A DNA stretch of 64,000 nucleotides, from positions 1 through 64,000 of the forward strand of contig CAMIOS010000007.1 in assembly GCA_946222995.1 (NCBI GenBank), written 5' to 3'. Both the position numbers and the translations under genes were made by a program. This document shows positions 1 through 8,306 of this stretch, one piece after another; within the stretch, counting starts at the first letter, position 1; each line of letters starts with the position of its first letter. Under the pieces are notes generated by a model that was not told the origin of the DNA, made no database searches, and saw only the letters and a list, made by a program, of their open reading frames with translations. Source of the DNA: an uncultured Enhydrobacter sp. (GTDB lineage Bacteria > Pseudomonadota > Gammaproteobacteria > Pseudomonadales > Moraxellaceae).

Positions 1-169
1 ACTGCTTTTTTTGTTATGATAGCGCTTTTTTAAAGGGCTGCGTAACTTCAGTTATAAAAAATCGCGCAACATGCTAGAAAAGAAAAACTAATTAATCGAT
101 ATTGATATTTAAGTTTTAATCATCATTTACTACCAGTAAATCTAGCAAAGAACAATTCGGAGAGCCATA

Positions 170-1009
170 ATGACAACCAAACAACAACGAACTATCGAAC
201 AAATTTTACCTGCCCAAAAAGCCATCGATGATGGGGATATGCTGTTATGGCGTGCGCTGCCACAAAGCAAGCGATTCTCGATAGGGCCTTAAGTGTTTGT
301 TGACCATTACAAACACCAAAGTAACCGCGGCATTGGCGATCGTCCGCACCCGCATGCAGGGATTGAAGTGATTAGCTACTTATTTGATGGTGGCGTGATG
401 CATCGCGATAGCCGAGGCTTAACAGGCGAGTTAAAAGCTCTGGACGCACAGTACATCAACGCAGGACGGGGCATTATCCACGCCGAACAGCCCAAAGGCG
501 GTCGCCATGGTCTGCAACTTTGGACCAGTTTACCAGCAGATAAAAAATTGATGGAGCCAAGTTACCAAGAATATCACAGCGATAAAATCGCCGAATTTAA
601 GAAAGACGGGGCGACCATTCGCGTCATCGCCGGCAATATTGAAGGCCATCAAGGTCCTATCAAAACCGAAACCGTTAATCTATTTGCCCATATTCGTTTA
701 CCTGCCCGTCAAAGTGTGACGTTAGATATTGATCAACGCATCGCTGAGGAACTTGGGGTATATGTGGTGATTGGCAAGCTTGCATTGCCTGATGGTGGCA
801 CACTTGGGGCAGATGCCATTGCGATTTTATCAGATGGCGACACGGTAACACTCATCGCAGGTGACAGTGATGTGGATTTGGCATTATTGGGTGGGGAAAC
901 GCTTCAAGATGACATTATCTTTGATGGTCCGTTCGTGATGGATACCGAAGAGCGTATTGTGCAAGCTTATCAAGACTATCATTCTGGCAAAATGGGACAT
1001 TTGGTATAA
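170..1009 (+). pseudogene. Pirin family protein, interrupted by one in-frame stop
   Basis: Pirins are cupin-fold, metal-binding proteins, some with quercetin 2,3-dioxygenase activity. An ATG at 170 with a purine-rich Shine-Dalgarno (CGGAGAG) opens a frame of 40 codons ending in ...RFSIGP. It is then stopped by TAA at 290-292, and the same frame continues unbroken from GTG 293 to 1009. The continuation starts FVDHYKHQ and carries the pirin N-cupin signature HPHAGIEVISY with its metal-ligand histidines. In intact pirins the two parts are contiguous (IGPFVFxDH), so codon 41 is almost certainly a mutated Phe or Leu codon. Full length would be 279 residues, normal for the family. Restart at GTG 293 is possible but has no ribosome-binding site and would lose the first strands. 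A doxX gene follows, a common pirin neighbour. Family assignment is firm; functional loss is inference, and a sequencing error is possible. Confidence 0.85.
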
Positions 1010-1030
1010 AATTACATCTTTATGAAATAC

Positions 1031-1072
1031 AAAAAGCCGCTGATTAGTTAAAGCTAGGGAGCGGTTTTTTTA
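1031..1072 (+). terminator. Rho-independent terminator after the pirin gene
   Basis: AAAAAGCCGCT at 1031-1041 pairs with AGCGGTTTTTT at 1060-1070 (one G-T pair), giving a GC-containing stem followed by a T run. It lies 22 bases after the pirin stop, before the doxX promoter. Confidence 0.7.
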
Positions 1073-1134
1073 TTGGTTTTTTCGCCAAGGTGGCTTGATA
1101 AAACTTTCTTAACAAAAATCCTTTGAGCAAAGCC

Positions 1135-1163
1135 TTGTTCAAAATTTTATAATTTAATATAAT
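1135..1163 (+). promoter_or_regulatory. Predicted sigma-70 promoter of doxX
   Basis: TTGTTC (1135-1140) and a perfect TATAAT (1158-1163) are separated by 17 bases, about 50 bases upstream of the doxX start codon. The hexamer match and spacing are read directly; activity is inferred. Confidence 0.5.
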
Positions 1164-1209
1164 TTCTCAAATGATTATGATATTTTAGATAAACTTAACG
1201 GGAGTTTTC

Positions 1210-1614
1210 ATGAAAACTGCTTTTGCTTCTATGCGACGTTTTGAACCATATTTTCTTGGATTATTGCGTATTGTTACAGGTTATACCTATTTATTACATG
1301 GGTCACAAAAATTATTTGGTATCCCTGCAAGCGATAAACCAATGCCAGAGTTGTTCTCATTTATGGGATTTGGCGGTGTGTTAGAATTGGTTTTAGGTCT
1401 AATGATTTTATTTGGCTTTCAAACCCGATTGGCAGCGTTTTTAGCATCAGGTATGATGGCGGTCGCCTATTTTGGCTTTCATGCCAATATGAGTAATTTT
1501 TGGCTACCTGCGGTCAATAAAGGCGATGCGGCGGTGTTGTATTGCTTTATTTATTTATATCTATTTAGTGCGGGTGCGGGTAAATGGGCGATTGATAAAG
1601 AGCCAGTTCACTAA
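1210..1614 (+). CDS. DoxX family membrane protein
   Basis: A 134-residue protein made almost entirely of four hydrophobic segments (roughly residues 14-37, 54-77, 78-93 and 107-129). The DoxX-type first helix LRIVTGYTYLLHGSQKLFG matches the family pattern of Arg, Gly and 'HGxxKLFG'. DoxX/DoxD-like proteins are inner-membrane proteins; some form quinone-linked thiosulfate oxidoreductase subunits or oxidoreductase complexes in stress resistance, but the role of most members is unknown. The start ATG is preceded by CGGGAG at a normal distance. It has its own promoter at 1135-1163 and follows a pirin gene, an association seen in many genomes. No redox cofactor site is visible, so a specific reaction cannot be assigned. 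Confidence 0.85.
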   Translation: MKTAFASMRRFEPYFLGLLRIVTGYTYLLHGSQKLFGIPASDKPMPELFSFMGFGGVLELVLGLMILFGFQTRLAAFLASGMMAVAYFGFHANMSNFWLPAVNKGDAAVLYCFIYLYLFSAGAGKWAIDKEPVH

Positions 1615-1694
1615 TTATTAATTAATGGCTAATATATTATTAAGCCATTGTTTTATTTTAAATTATTTCAAATAAGTGTGGTGTGCTGGGTTGG

Positions 1695-2414
1695 TTATAA
1701 CTCCCCCGAAAAATGATAGCGGCTACCTGCATGCCACATGTTTACGACCGTCACGACACGACCTTGCGAAAAGGTAATACGGTTGAGCAGTAATGTTGCT
1801 TCACTGGTTGGCATTGCTAGGGCTTTTGCTACGGCAGTTGGGGCAATTTGGGCTGAAATCGTATATTCGCCACTCTCAAGCGGTACCCGACTAATCAAAA
1901 ATTCACTGGTATTGACTTGCTCAAAATCTTGTGCCAAAAAATCTGCTACCAGTGCCACATCGACCCATCGTTCCTCAAATTGTAGCGGTACGTTATCAGA
2001 AAAATGTACTATCTTGACTTTGGCTATCTGTGGCGGTGGGGTCATGCTGGCGCGGCTAAATTGCTGTTGTATCTTAGTAGGCAACGCATTAAACTTTACC
2101 AACTTTTTATCTATTACTTCAGCTCGATATGCATGATTATCCGCTTGAATATCGTGGGCGATATTTCGCACTTCAACAAAGGTGTGGTTGAAATGTTGTT
2201 GGGCGACAAACGTACCCGAACCTTGGCGACGCTCTAACACTTTTTCTTCGGACAACTCTTTTAACGCCCGATTGACCGTCATACGAGATACGCCAAACTG
2301 CTCGGTTAATGTCATCTCGGTGGGAATTGCCTCGCCTGCTTTCCATTGCCCGCCATGAATATTTTCTAAGATGCTTTGCTTGATACGTTGGTACGCAGGA
2401 ATTTTTTTTGCCAT
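1695..2414 (-). CDS. hutC: Histidine utilization repressor HutC (GntR family)
   Basis: A 239-residue GntR/HutC-subfamily regulator. An N-terminal winged helix-turn-helix (about residues 5-75) includes TEQFGVSRMTVNRALKEL and the wing RRQGSGTFV. It is followed by a UTRA effector-binding domain (about 95-235) with the family string FEERWVDV. HutC proteins repress hut operons and are released by urocanate. The gene is divergent from hutU and lies directly next to it. The 192 bp between the two start codons contain a perfect 18-bp dyad (2556-2573) that is a plausible HutC operator. Length is normal for the family. Assignment is firm from domain architecture plus location. Confidence 0.93.
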   Translation of the reverse strand: MAKKIPAYQRIKQSILENIHGGQWKAGEAIPTEMTLTEQFGVSRMTVNRALKELSEEKVLERRQGSGTFVAQQHFNHTFVEVRNIAHDIQADNHAYRAEVIDKKLVKFNALPTKIQQQFSRASMTPPPQIAKVKIVHFSDNVPLQFEERWVDVALVADFLAQDFEQVNTSEFLISRVPLESGEYTISAQIAPTAVAKALAMPTSEATLLLNRITFSQGRVVTVVNMWHAGSRYHFSGEL

Positions 2415-2531
2415 CTATTTAATTCTTTCTTGAACATGCAGAGACTTTAGCACAAAATACAGGCTATCATCATAAACCAAACCGACAAAAAAAACACTTG
2501 CAAAAATCGCTTAAAATCACTGGCAAAACGC

Positions 2532-2573
2532 TTGCAAATCCTCGTTAAACTTGATAATTTGTATAGACAAATT
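2532..2573 (+). promoter_or_regulatory. hutU promoter region with probable HutC operator
   Basis: AATTTGT (2556-2562) and ACAAATT (2567-2573) are perfect inverted arms around ATAG. The core TGT-N4-ACA has the layout of operators bound by HutC/FarR-type GntR regulators. A -35-like TTGCAA (2532-2537) lies 17 bases upstream of a weak -10 (TAATTT, 2555-2560), so a bound dimer would cover the -10 and start region. It sits about 35 bp before the hutU start codon. Sequence symmetry is observed; binding by HutC is inferred from position. Confidence 0.6.
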
Positions 2574-2606
2574 TTATCCTGTTTCCCTCAAAAAAAGGAA
2601 TTTATC

Positions 2607-4337
2607 ATGTCAAAATTTACCCGTACTGACCCATCACGCCATATCGCTGCCCCAACTGGCACGACCTTACATTGCAAAAGCTGGCTCACCGAAGCCCCAT
2701 TTCGCATGATTCAAAACAACTTACACCCCGATGTCGCCGAAAATCCGCAAAGCCTGGTGGTATATGGCGGCATTGGACGTGCCGCGCGTAACTGGGAATG
2801 TTATGACCAGATTTTAGAAAGTCTTAAAGACCTTGAAACTAACCAAACGTTACTGATTCAATCGGGCAAACCTGTCGGCGTGTTTAACACCCACGAAAAC
2901 GCCCCGCGTGTATTGATTGCTAACTCAAACCTTGTGCCAAAATGGGCAACTTGGGAGCATTTTAACGAGCTTGACCGCAAAGACTTGTTTATGTACGGAC
3001 AAATGACCGCAGGTAGCTGGATTTATATCGGCACACAAGGTATCGTGCAAGGCACGTATGAAACCTTTGCCGAAGCAGGGCGACAACACTATTCAAACAA
3101 GAATGGGGGCAACGGCACCGATAAAAGCACCGACAACTGGAAAGGGCGTTGGATTTTGACCGCAGGCTTAGGCGGAATGGGCGGGGCGCAGCCACTCGCA
3201 GCGACCTTTGCTGGGGCGGTATCGCTCAATATCGAGTGTCAGCAAACCAGTATCGATTTTCGCTTGCGGACTGGCTATGTCGATAAGCAAGCCAAAGACT
3301 TGGACGACGCTTACCGTCTGATTAAAGAACACACCAGCAAAGGCGAAGCGGTATCGATTGCCCTACTTGGCAATGCCGCTGAGATTTTACCTGAAATCGT
3401 CAAACGTGCCAGCCAAGATGCCAGCTTTAAGCCTGACTTTGTTACCGACCAAACCTCGGCTCATGATTTGATTCACGGCTACTTGCCGATTGGCTGGACG
3501 GTGGAACAATGGAAAGCTGCGCAAGAAGACCCAAGTCAGCATGAAAAACTCAAAAATGATGCGGCGAAATCGTGTGCTATCCACGTGCAAGCCATGCTGG
3601 ATTTGCAAGCGATGGGCGTACCTGCCACCGATTATGGCAATAATATCCGCCAAGTTGCCTATGATGAAGGGGTAAAAAATGCCTTTGATTTCCCCGGCTT
3701 TGTCCCTGCGTATATCCGTCCGCTATTTTGCCAAGGTAAAGGGCCTTTCCGTTGGGTGGCATTGTCGGGCGACCCAGAAGATATCTACAAAACTGACCAA
3801 AAAATCAAAGAGCTGTTCCCAGAAAACAAGCACGTGCATAACTGGCTCGACATGGCAAAAGACCGGATTCATTTCCAAGGCTTGCCGGCGCGTATCTGCT
3901 GGCTTGGCTTGGGTGAACGGGATAAAGCGGGCTTGACATTTAATGAAATGGTCAAAAATGGCGAGCTAAAAGCCCCGATTGTCATTGGTCGTGACCACCT
4001 TGACACAGGCTCGGTCGCAAGCCCGAACCGTGAAACTGAAAGTATGAAAGATGGCACCGATGCGGTGTCGGATTGGGCATTGTTAAATGGTATGCTCAAT
4101 GTGGCAGGCGGTGCAACGTGGGTCAGCCTACATCATGGCGGTGGCGTGGGTATGGGTTACTCACAGCATTCTGGCATGGTGATTGTCGCTGATGGTACAG
4201 ATGCTGCCGCCAAACGCCTTGCCAATGTGCTAGTGAATGACTGTAGTAGCGGTGTCATGCGTCATGCCGATGCAGGCTATGAGCTAGCGATTGAAACGGC
4301 AAAAAATTATGGCTTAAATTTGCCGATGATTAAGTAA
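2607..4337 (+). CDS. hutU: Urocanate hydratase (urocanase)
   Basis: Second enzyme of histidine degradation: converts urocanate to 4-imidazolone-5-propionate using tightly bound NAD+. The 576-residue protein has the N-terminal urocanase string VVYGGIGRAARNWECYD, the NAD-binding GLGGMGGAQPLAATFAG, the active-site region ARICWLGLGERDKAGL and the C-terminal SLHHGGGVGMGYSQHSG. The frame is open further upstream, but ATG 2607 is chosen because AAAAGGAA lies just before it and because an upstream start would place the operator dyad inside the gene. Slightly longer than the usual ~555 residues. First gene of the hut operon and the gene nearest the HutC site. Confidence 0.96.
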   Translation: MSKFTRTDPSRHIAAPTGTTLHCKSWLTEAPFRMIQNNLHPDVAENPQSLVVYGGIGRAARNWECYDQILESLKDLETNQTLLIQSGKPVGVFNTHENAPRVLIANSNLVPKWATWEHFNELDRKDLFMYGQMTAGSWIYIGTQGIVQGTYETFAEAGRQHYSNKNGGNGTDKSTDNWKGRWILTAGLGGMGGAQPLAATFAGAVSLNIECQQTSIDFRLRTGYVDKQAKDLDDAYRLIKEHTSKGEAVSIALLGNAAEILPEIVKRASQDASFKPDFVTDQTSAHDLIHGYLPIGWTVEQWKAAQEDPSQHEKLKNDAAKSCAIHVQAMLDLQAMGVPATDYGNNIRQVAYDEGVKNAFDFPGFVPAYIRPLFCQGKGPFRWVALSGDPEDIYKTDQKIKELFPENKHVHNWLDMAKDRIHFQGLPARICWLGLGERDKAGLTFNEMVKNGELKAPIVIGRDHLDTGSVASPNRETESMKDGTDAVSDWALLNGMLNVAGGATWVSLHHGGGVGMGYSQHSGMVIVADGTDAAAKRLANVLVNDCSSGVMRHADAGYELAIETAKNYGLNLPMIK

Positions 4338-4355
4338 GTTTTGGCTTATAATGGT

Positions 4356-4378
4356 AAGGGCGTATGGAGTACGCCTTT
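4356..4378 (+). repeat. GGGCGTA/TACGCC hairpin between hutU and the permease gene
   Basis: AAGGGCGTA (4356-4364) pairs with TACGCCTTT (4370-4378) across TGGAG, with one G-T pair. The stem is nearly the same as the hairpin at 5864-5884, in the next intergenic gap of the operon. It has no real T tail, so it is better read as a REP-like palindrome or RNA-processing hairpin than as a full terminator. Confidence 0.5.
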
Positions 4379-4465
4379 ATGATGCCAATTTTTGCCATAA
4401 CAAATGATTGACTACGTCATCCGCCTGACACTAACTTTCATTGACACACAGATTAAGGAAAATCT

Positions 4466-5851
4466 ATGACCACCACGCCCACCAATACAGACTTAATCGA
4501 AACCCGCAGTATCGACTTTATCCCCGAAAACGAACGTCATGGTAGCCTATTAAGCCAGTTTACGCTGTGGCTTGGGGCAAATTTGCAAATCACCGCCATT
4601 GTCACAGGGGCATTAGCCGTGGTGCTCGGTGGCGATGTGTTTTGGTCAATAATTGGCTTGTTGATTGGGCAGATTTTTGGCGGGGCGGTTATGGCACTCC
4701 ACGCCGCCCAAGGCCCTAAACTTGGCTTACCACAGATGATTTCAAGCCGTGTGCAATTTGGCGTGCTAGGCGCATGTATTCCGATTATTTTGGTGTGTAT
4801 GATGTATTTAGGCTTTACGGCAACTGGGGCGTTTTTGTCGGGCAAAGCTTTGTCAAACCTAATGGGGATTAGCACCACTGCAGGGATTTTGCTATTTGCC
4901 TTTGTGGTGATGGTACTTGCTGCGTTGGGTTATAAAGTCATTCATATGGTGGGCAAAATCGGCAGTATTGTGGGGATAATGGCATTCATTTATATGTTTG
5001 TCGTGTTGCTTGAACGGGCGGATTTGGGCAGTTTATTGGCGGTTAATCATTTTAGTTGGGCGTCGTTTATGCTGGCAATTTCTCTGGCTGCCTCTTGGCA
5101 AATCGCCTTTGGTCCTTATGTGGCGGATTATTCTCGTTATTTGCCCAGCCAGACCGACAGTAAAAACGTATTTTCTGCAGTGTTTGCAGGCTCAGTGATT
5201 GGGGCTCAAATAGCGATGATGTTTGGGGTGTTTATCGCCCAACTTGCGGGCAAAGAGTTTATGGGGCATGAGGTCGAACAAGTGGTCGGCTTAACCAGCG
5301 TAGGTACCATTGCCGCATTACTTTATCTAAGCATTGTGATTGGTAAACTGACCATTAGCGTGCTAAATTCGTATGGTAGCTTTATGTGTCTTGCCACCAT
5401 TTATAGCAGTTTTAAAGGCAATGCCAGCTTTACCAAAACTCATCGCTTGATTACGGTGGTGATTGTGGTGGCGATATCGGCGATGATTGCGATTTTGGGA
5501 CAAGGGGAATTTTTAAAGACTTTTAAAGGCTTTATTTTATTCCTCTTAACATTTTTTATCCCGTGGAGTGCGATTAATCTGGTCGATTATTATAAAATCT
5601 CGAAAGGTCACTACAACATACAGGCATTAAACGATGTAAACGGTCAATATGGCAAATGGAATTGGGTCGGCTTGGGCTGTTATTTTGCGGGCGTGCTGAT
5701 TCAGTTGCCGTTTATTGATTCGCCATTTTTTACCGGCAGTATTGCCAAAGCGATGGGCGGGTTGGATTTATCATGGCTGGTTGGGCTGATTGCCACCGCT
5801 ATTTTGTATTATATGTTTGCCAGTAAAAAAGCCAGAAATGCCGTTATCTAA
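4466..5851 (+). CDS. NCS1-family permease (cytosine/purine permease type), putative urocanate or histidine transporter
   Basis: A 461-residue integral membrane protein with about 12 hydrophobic segments and the NCS1 fold. The start segment includes LGANLQITAIVTGALAV, followed by a glycine-rich helix GLLIGQIFGGAVMALHAAQGPKLGLPQM and ASWQIAFGPYVADYSRYLP, typical of the CodB/allantoin/purine permease group. NCS1 proteins are Na+- or H+-coupled symporters for nucleobases, hydantoins and related ring compounds. Its position between hutU and hutH makes uptake of urocanate or histidine the likely role; NCS1-type permeases occur in hut loci of pseudomonads. AAGGAAAATCT precedes the ATG. Substrate is inferred from context only. 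Confidence 0.85.
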   Translation: MTTTPTNTDLIETRSIDFIPENERHGSLLSQFTLWLGANLQITAIVTGALAVVLGGDVFWSIIGLLIGQIFGGAVMALHAAQGPKLGLPQMISSRVQFGVLGACIPIILVCMMYLGFTATGAFLSGKALSNLMGISTTAGILLFAFVVMVLAALGYKVIHMVGKIGSIVGIMAFIYMFVVLLERADLGSLLAVNHFSWASFMLAISLAASWQIAFGPYVADYSRYLPSQTDSKNVFSAVFAGSVIGAQIAMMFGVFIAQLAGKEFMGHEVEQVVGLTSVGTIAALLYLSIVIGKLTISVLNSYGSFMCLATIYSSFKGNASFTKTHRLITVVIVVAISAMIAILGQGEFLKTFKGFILFLLTFFIPWSAINLVDYYKISKGHYNIQALNDVNGQYGKWNWVGLGCYFAGVLIQLPFIDSPFFTGSIAKAMGGLDLSWLVGLIATAILYYMFASKKARNAVI

Positions 5852-5863
5852 CCATTTTATATT

Positions 5864-5892
5864 GGGGCGTAGGCAATACGCCCCTAGTTTTT
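5864..5892 (+). repeat. GGGGCGTA/TACGCCCC hairpin before hutH
   Basis: GGGGCGTA (5864-5871) and TACGCCCC (5877-5884) form a perfect 8-bp GC-rich stem with loop GGCAA, followed by TAGTTTTT. It can act as a partial terminator inside the hut operon, and it resembles the 4356-4378 hairpin, which suggests a dispersed REP-like palindrome family. Confidence 0.6.
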
Positions 5893-5934
5893 ACCAATTA
5901 TTTTAACAATTATTTCAAAAAATAAGGAAACTTT

Positions 5935-7512
5935 ATGTCTGCGATCACCTTAACCCCGACCAAACTCACCTTTGCCCAACTGCGTCAAGTCTATGACCAG
6001 CCTACCACCGTCACGCTAGACCCAAAAGCCTATGAAGCGATTGAAAAATCGCACCAAGCGGTGCAAGCCATTATCGCCAAAGACAAGCCTGCGTATGGCA
6101 TTAACACAGGCTTTGGCTTATTGGCGAAAGAACGCATCAGCGATGACGAGCTTGAATTGTTGCAACGCAATTTGATTTTATCGCATTCAGTCGGTACAGG
6201 CGAGCGTTTGCCCGACAACGTGGTGCGTCTGATTATGCTGATGAAAGTGGCAAGCCTTGCCCGTGGTGTGTCGGGTGTGCGTCGTGAAGTCGTGGATAGC
6301 ATTTTAGCCTTGCTCAATCACAACATTATTCCGCTCATTCCTGCCAAAGGCTCGGTCGGGGCATCGGGCGACCTTGCCCCGCTGTCGCACATGACCTTGG
6401 CATTGATGGGAGAAGGCGAGGTGTATGTCAAAGGCGAAAAAATTTCGGCACAACAAGCGTTAAGTGAGGCAGGGCTACAGCCGATTGTACTACAAGCTAA
6501 AGAAGGTTTGGCGCTGATTAACGGCACGCAAACTTCGACTGCCTTGGCAATTCGGGGTTATTTTTTAGCCAAAGACATCATCACCACCGCTACCATCACA
6601 GGCTCGCTGTCGATTGATGCCGCCAAAGGCTCGGATGCCCCATTTGACCCACGTATTCACGAGGTACGAGGACATCATGGGCAAATCCAAATCGCCAAAG
6701 CCCACCGTGAACTGATTGCGGGCAGTCAAATCCGTGAATCGCACAAAGTCGATGACGAACGTGTGCAAGATCCGTACTGCCTACGTTGCCAACCGCAAGT
6801 GATGGGGGCGTGCTTAGACCTAATTAACCAAGTCGGCAAAACCTTGCTGATTGAAGCCAATGCCGTGACCGATAACCCATTAATTTTTGATAATGGCACC
6901 GATGGCAATTCTTCTTCCAATAGTGACCCTGTGGCGATTTCGGGCGGTAACTTCCACGCCGAGCCTGTGGCATTCGCCGCCGACACGCTTGCCCTTGCCA
7001 TTAGCGAGATTGGCTCGATGTCAGAACGCCGTATCGCCTTGTTGATTGATAAAACCTTATCGGGCTTACCGCCATTTTTGGTCAAAAATGCGGGCGTCAA
7101 TTCGGGCTTTATGATTGCTCACGTCACCGCCGCCGCCTTGGCGAGTGAAAATAAATCGCTCGCCCACCCTGCGAGCGTGGATAGCATCCCAACGTCTGCC
7201 AACCAAGAAGACCATGTGTCGATGGCGACCTTTGCCGCTCGTCGTCTGTACGAGATGGCACACAATACCGCCACGATTGTCGGGATTGAGCTATTGGCGG
7301 CGGCTCAAGGCATTGATTTTCATCAAGAAGAAAATCTTGCCACGTCGCCTATGTTGGCAACTGTGCATGAAAAACTGCGGGAAAAAGTGGCGTTTTATGA
7401 TAAAGACCGTTATTTTGCCCCTGATATCGAAAATGCCAAGCAGTTGGTGTTAAGTGGTGAACTAAATCAGCATTGGGCAGATGTTCGGAAAGATTGGTTT
7501 TTATCTGAATAA
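5935..7512 (+). CDS. hutH: Histidine ammonia-lyase (histidase)
   Basis: First enzyme of histidine catabolism: removes ammonia from L-histidine to give trans-urocanate. The 525-residue protein has the autocatalytic MIO prosthetic group motif ASG at residues 143-145 (GSVGASGDLAPLSH), the N-terminal YGINTGFG loop with the catalytic Tyr, and the conserved RxQDPYxLRCxPQVxG string (QDPYCLRCQPQVMG). Length is close to the family norm of ~510. AAGGAA precedes the ATG. A GC-rich hairpin lies just upstream, so hutH may be expressed at a different level from hutU. Assignment is firm. Confidence 0.97.
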   Translation: MSAITLTPTKLTFAQLRQVYDQPTTVTLDPKAYEAIEKSHQAVQAIIAKDKPAYGINTGFGLLAKERISDDELELLQRNLILSHSVGTGERLPDNVVRLIMLMKVASLARGVSGVRREVVDSILALLNHNIIPLIPAKGSVGASGDLAPLSHMTLALMGEGEVYVKGEKISAQQALSEAGLQPIVLQAKEGLALINGTQTSTALAIRGYFLAKDIITTATITGSLSIDAAKGSDAPFDPRIHEVRGHHGQIQIAKAHRELIAGSQIRESHKVDDERVQDPYCLRCQPQVMGACLDLINQVGKTLLIEANAVTDNPLIFDNGTDGNSSSNSDPVAISGGNFHAEPVAFAADTLALAISEIGSMSERRIALLIDKTLSGLPPFLVKNAGVNSGFMIAHVTAAALASENKSLAHPASVDSIPTSANQEDHVSMATFAARRLYEMAHNTATIVGIELLAAAQGIDFHQEENLATSPMLATVHEKLREKVAFYDKDRYFAPDIENAKQLVLSGELNQHWADVRKDWFLSE

Positions 7513-7616
7513 ATTTAAAATTGCGTTGGTAAAAATTGCGAAAACCATTTATTTATTTTAAAATAATGTAGAAACGTTTATACTTTATTAAATGCTAAAT
7601 AAATAAGGAGAATGTT

Positions 7617-7886
7617 ATGCAAATTAGTTCCAGAGAATTTAACCAACGCACCAATTTTGCCAAAAAACAAGCTGACATCGCCCCTGTTATTGTAACCAAT
7701 CGGGGCAAGCCTGTTTATGTGTTGCAAAGTTATAGCGACTATATCAAGGACAAATCGCCTTCTAAATCGGGGCTTGAGTTACTGACACCACCGCCTGAAG
7801 TCGCCAAAGCCTTAGAAGACATCGAATTTGAATTACCATCTCGTAGCACCGCTCAACGTTCTCCGATTGATTTTGGGGAGCTTTAA
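7617..7886 (+). CDS. Type II antitoxin, Phd/YefM family
   Basis: An 89-residue protein beginning MQISSREFNQRTNFAKK, followed by PVIVTNRGKPVYVLQSYSDY. This is the Phd/YefM N-terminal DNA-binding fold, in which a short beta-strand and helix are followed by the 'ITxRGKPxAVL' strand. The acidic, proline-rich C-terminus (from about residue 60) would be the toxin-binding tail. AAGGAG lies at good distance before the ATG, and a TATACT (7579-7584) could be its own -10. The stop codon overlaps the toxin start (TAATG), the standard antitoxin-first layout. Such antitoxins neutralise their toxin and repress their own promoter. The pair lies between hutH and hutG inside the histidine operon, which is unusual. 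Confidence 0.9.
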   Translation: MQISSREFNQRTNFAKKQADIAPVIVTNRGKPVYVLQSYSDYIKDKSPSKSGLELLTPPPEVAKALEDIEFELPSRSTAQRSPIDFGEL

Positions 7887-8302
7887 TGTACTTACTCGAC
7901 ACGGTGACTTTGAGCGAAACTCGGCGAATAACGTCTCACAATGAGGCTGTTTTTAAGTGGCTCGCTACCGTAAAAGCCGAAGATTTATTTATTAATACGA
8001 TTGTGTTGATGGAACTTGAACGTGGGGTTTTGTCAAAAGAGCGAAAAGACAAGACTCAAGGCAAAGTATTACGAACATGGCTTGATGGCACCATCAAGCC
8101 TGCGTTTGAACATCGAACGCTCTTGATTGACAAAGAGACAGCCCAGATTTGTGCATCTCTTCATGTACCTAACAAAACGCCCGAAAATGACGCGTGGATA
8201 ATTGCCACCGCCTTGCAACATGGGCTAACGCTCGTTACACGCAATATTTCGGACATGAACCGAACTTCTGTTAAACTTATCAATCCCTTTGATTTTAAAT
8301 AA
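7886..8302 (+). CDS. Type II toxin, PIN-domain ribonuclease (VapC/FitB-like)
   Basis: A 138-residue PIN-domain protein. The four conserved acidic positions are visible: Asp5 in MYLLDTVTLSE, Glu in LMELERG (about residue 49), Asp in PENDAWIIATA (about 96) and the final TRNISDM Asp (about 118). PIN toxins cut RNA, often initiator tRNA or rRNA, in a metal-dependent manner. The start overlaps the antitoxin stop by one base (TAATG), so the two are translationally coupled. Four bases separate its stop from the hutG start, so hutG translation may depend on ribosomes leaving this gene. FitB-type VapC is the closest style; the RNA target is not predictable from sequence. Confidence 0.9.
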   Translation: MYLLDTVTLSETRRITSHNEAVFKWLATVKAEDLFINTIVLMELERGVLSKERKDKTQGKVLRTWLDGTIKPAFEHRTLLIDKETAQICASLHVPNKTPENDAWIIATALQHGLTLVTRNISDMNRTSVKLINPFDFK

Positions 8303-8306
8303 TAAA

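Noticed and set aside
1..169. Possible end of an upstream gene at the left edge
   Set aside because: All frames are short and AT-rich and no protein family is recognisable; treated as intergenic leader of the pirin gene.
2532..2606. Upstream in-frame extension of urocanase
   Set aside because: It lacks a ribosome-binding site and would include the operator dyad and promoter; ATG 2607 has a strong AAAAGGAA.
8289..8306. TTG start of hutG inside the toxin gene
   Set aside because: The first ATG, just after the toxin stop, gives the expected protein; the TTG would overlap the toxin by 14 bases.
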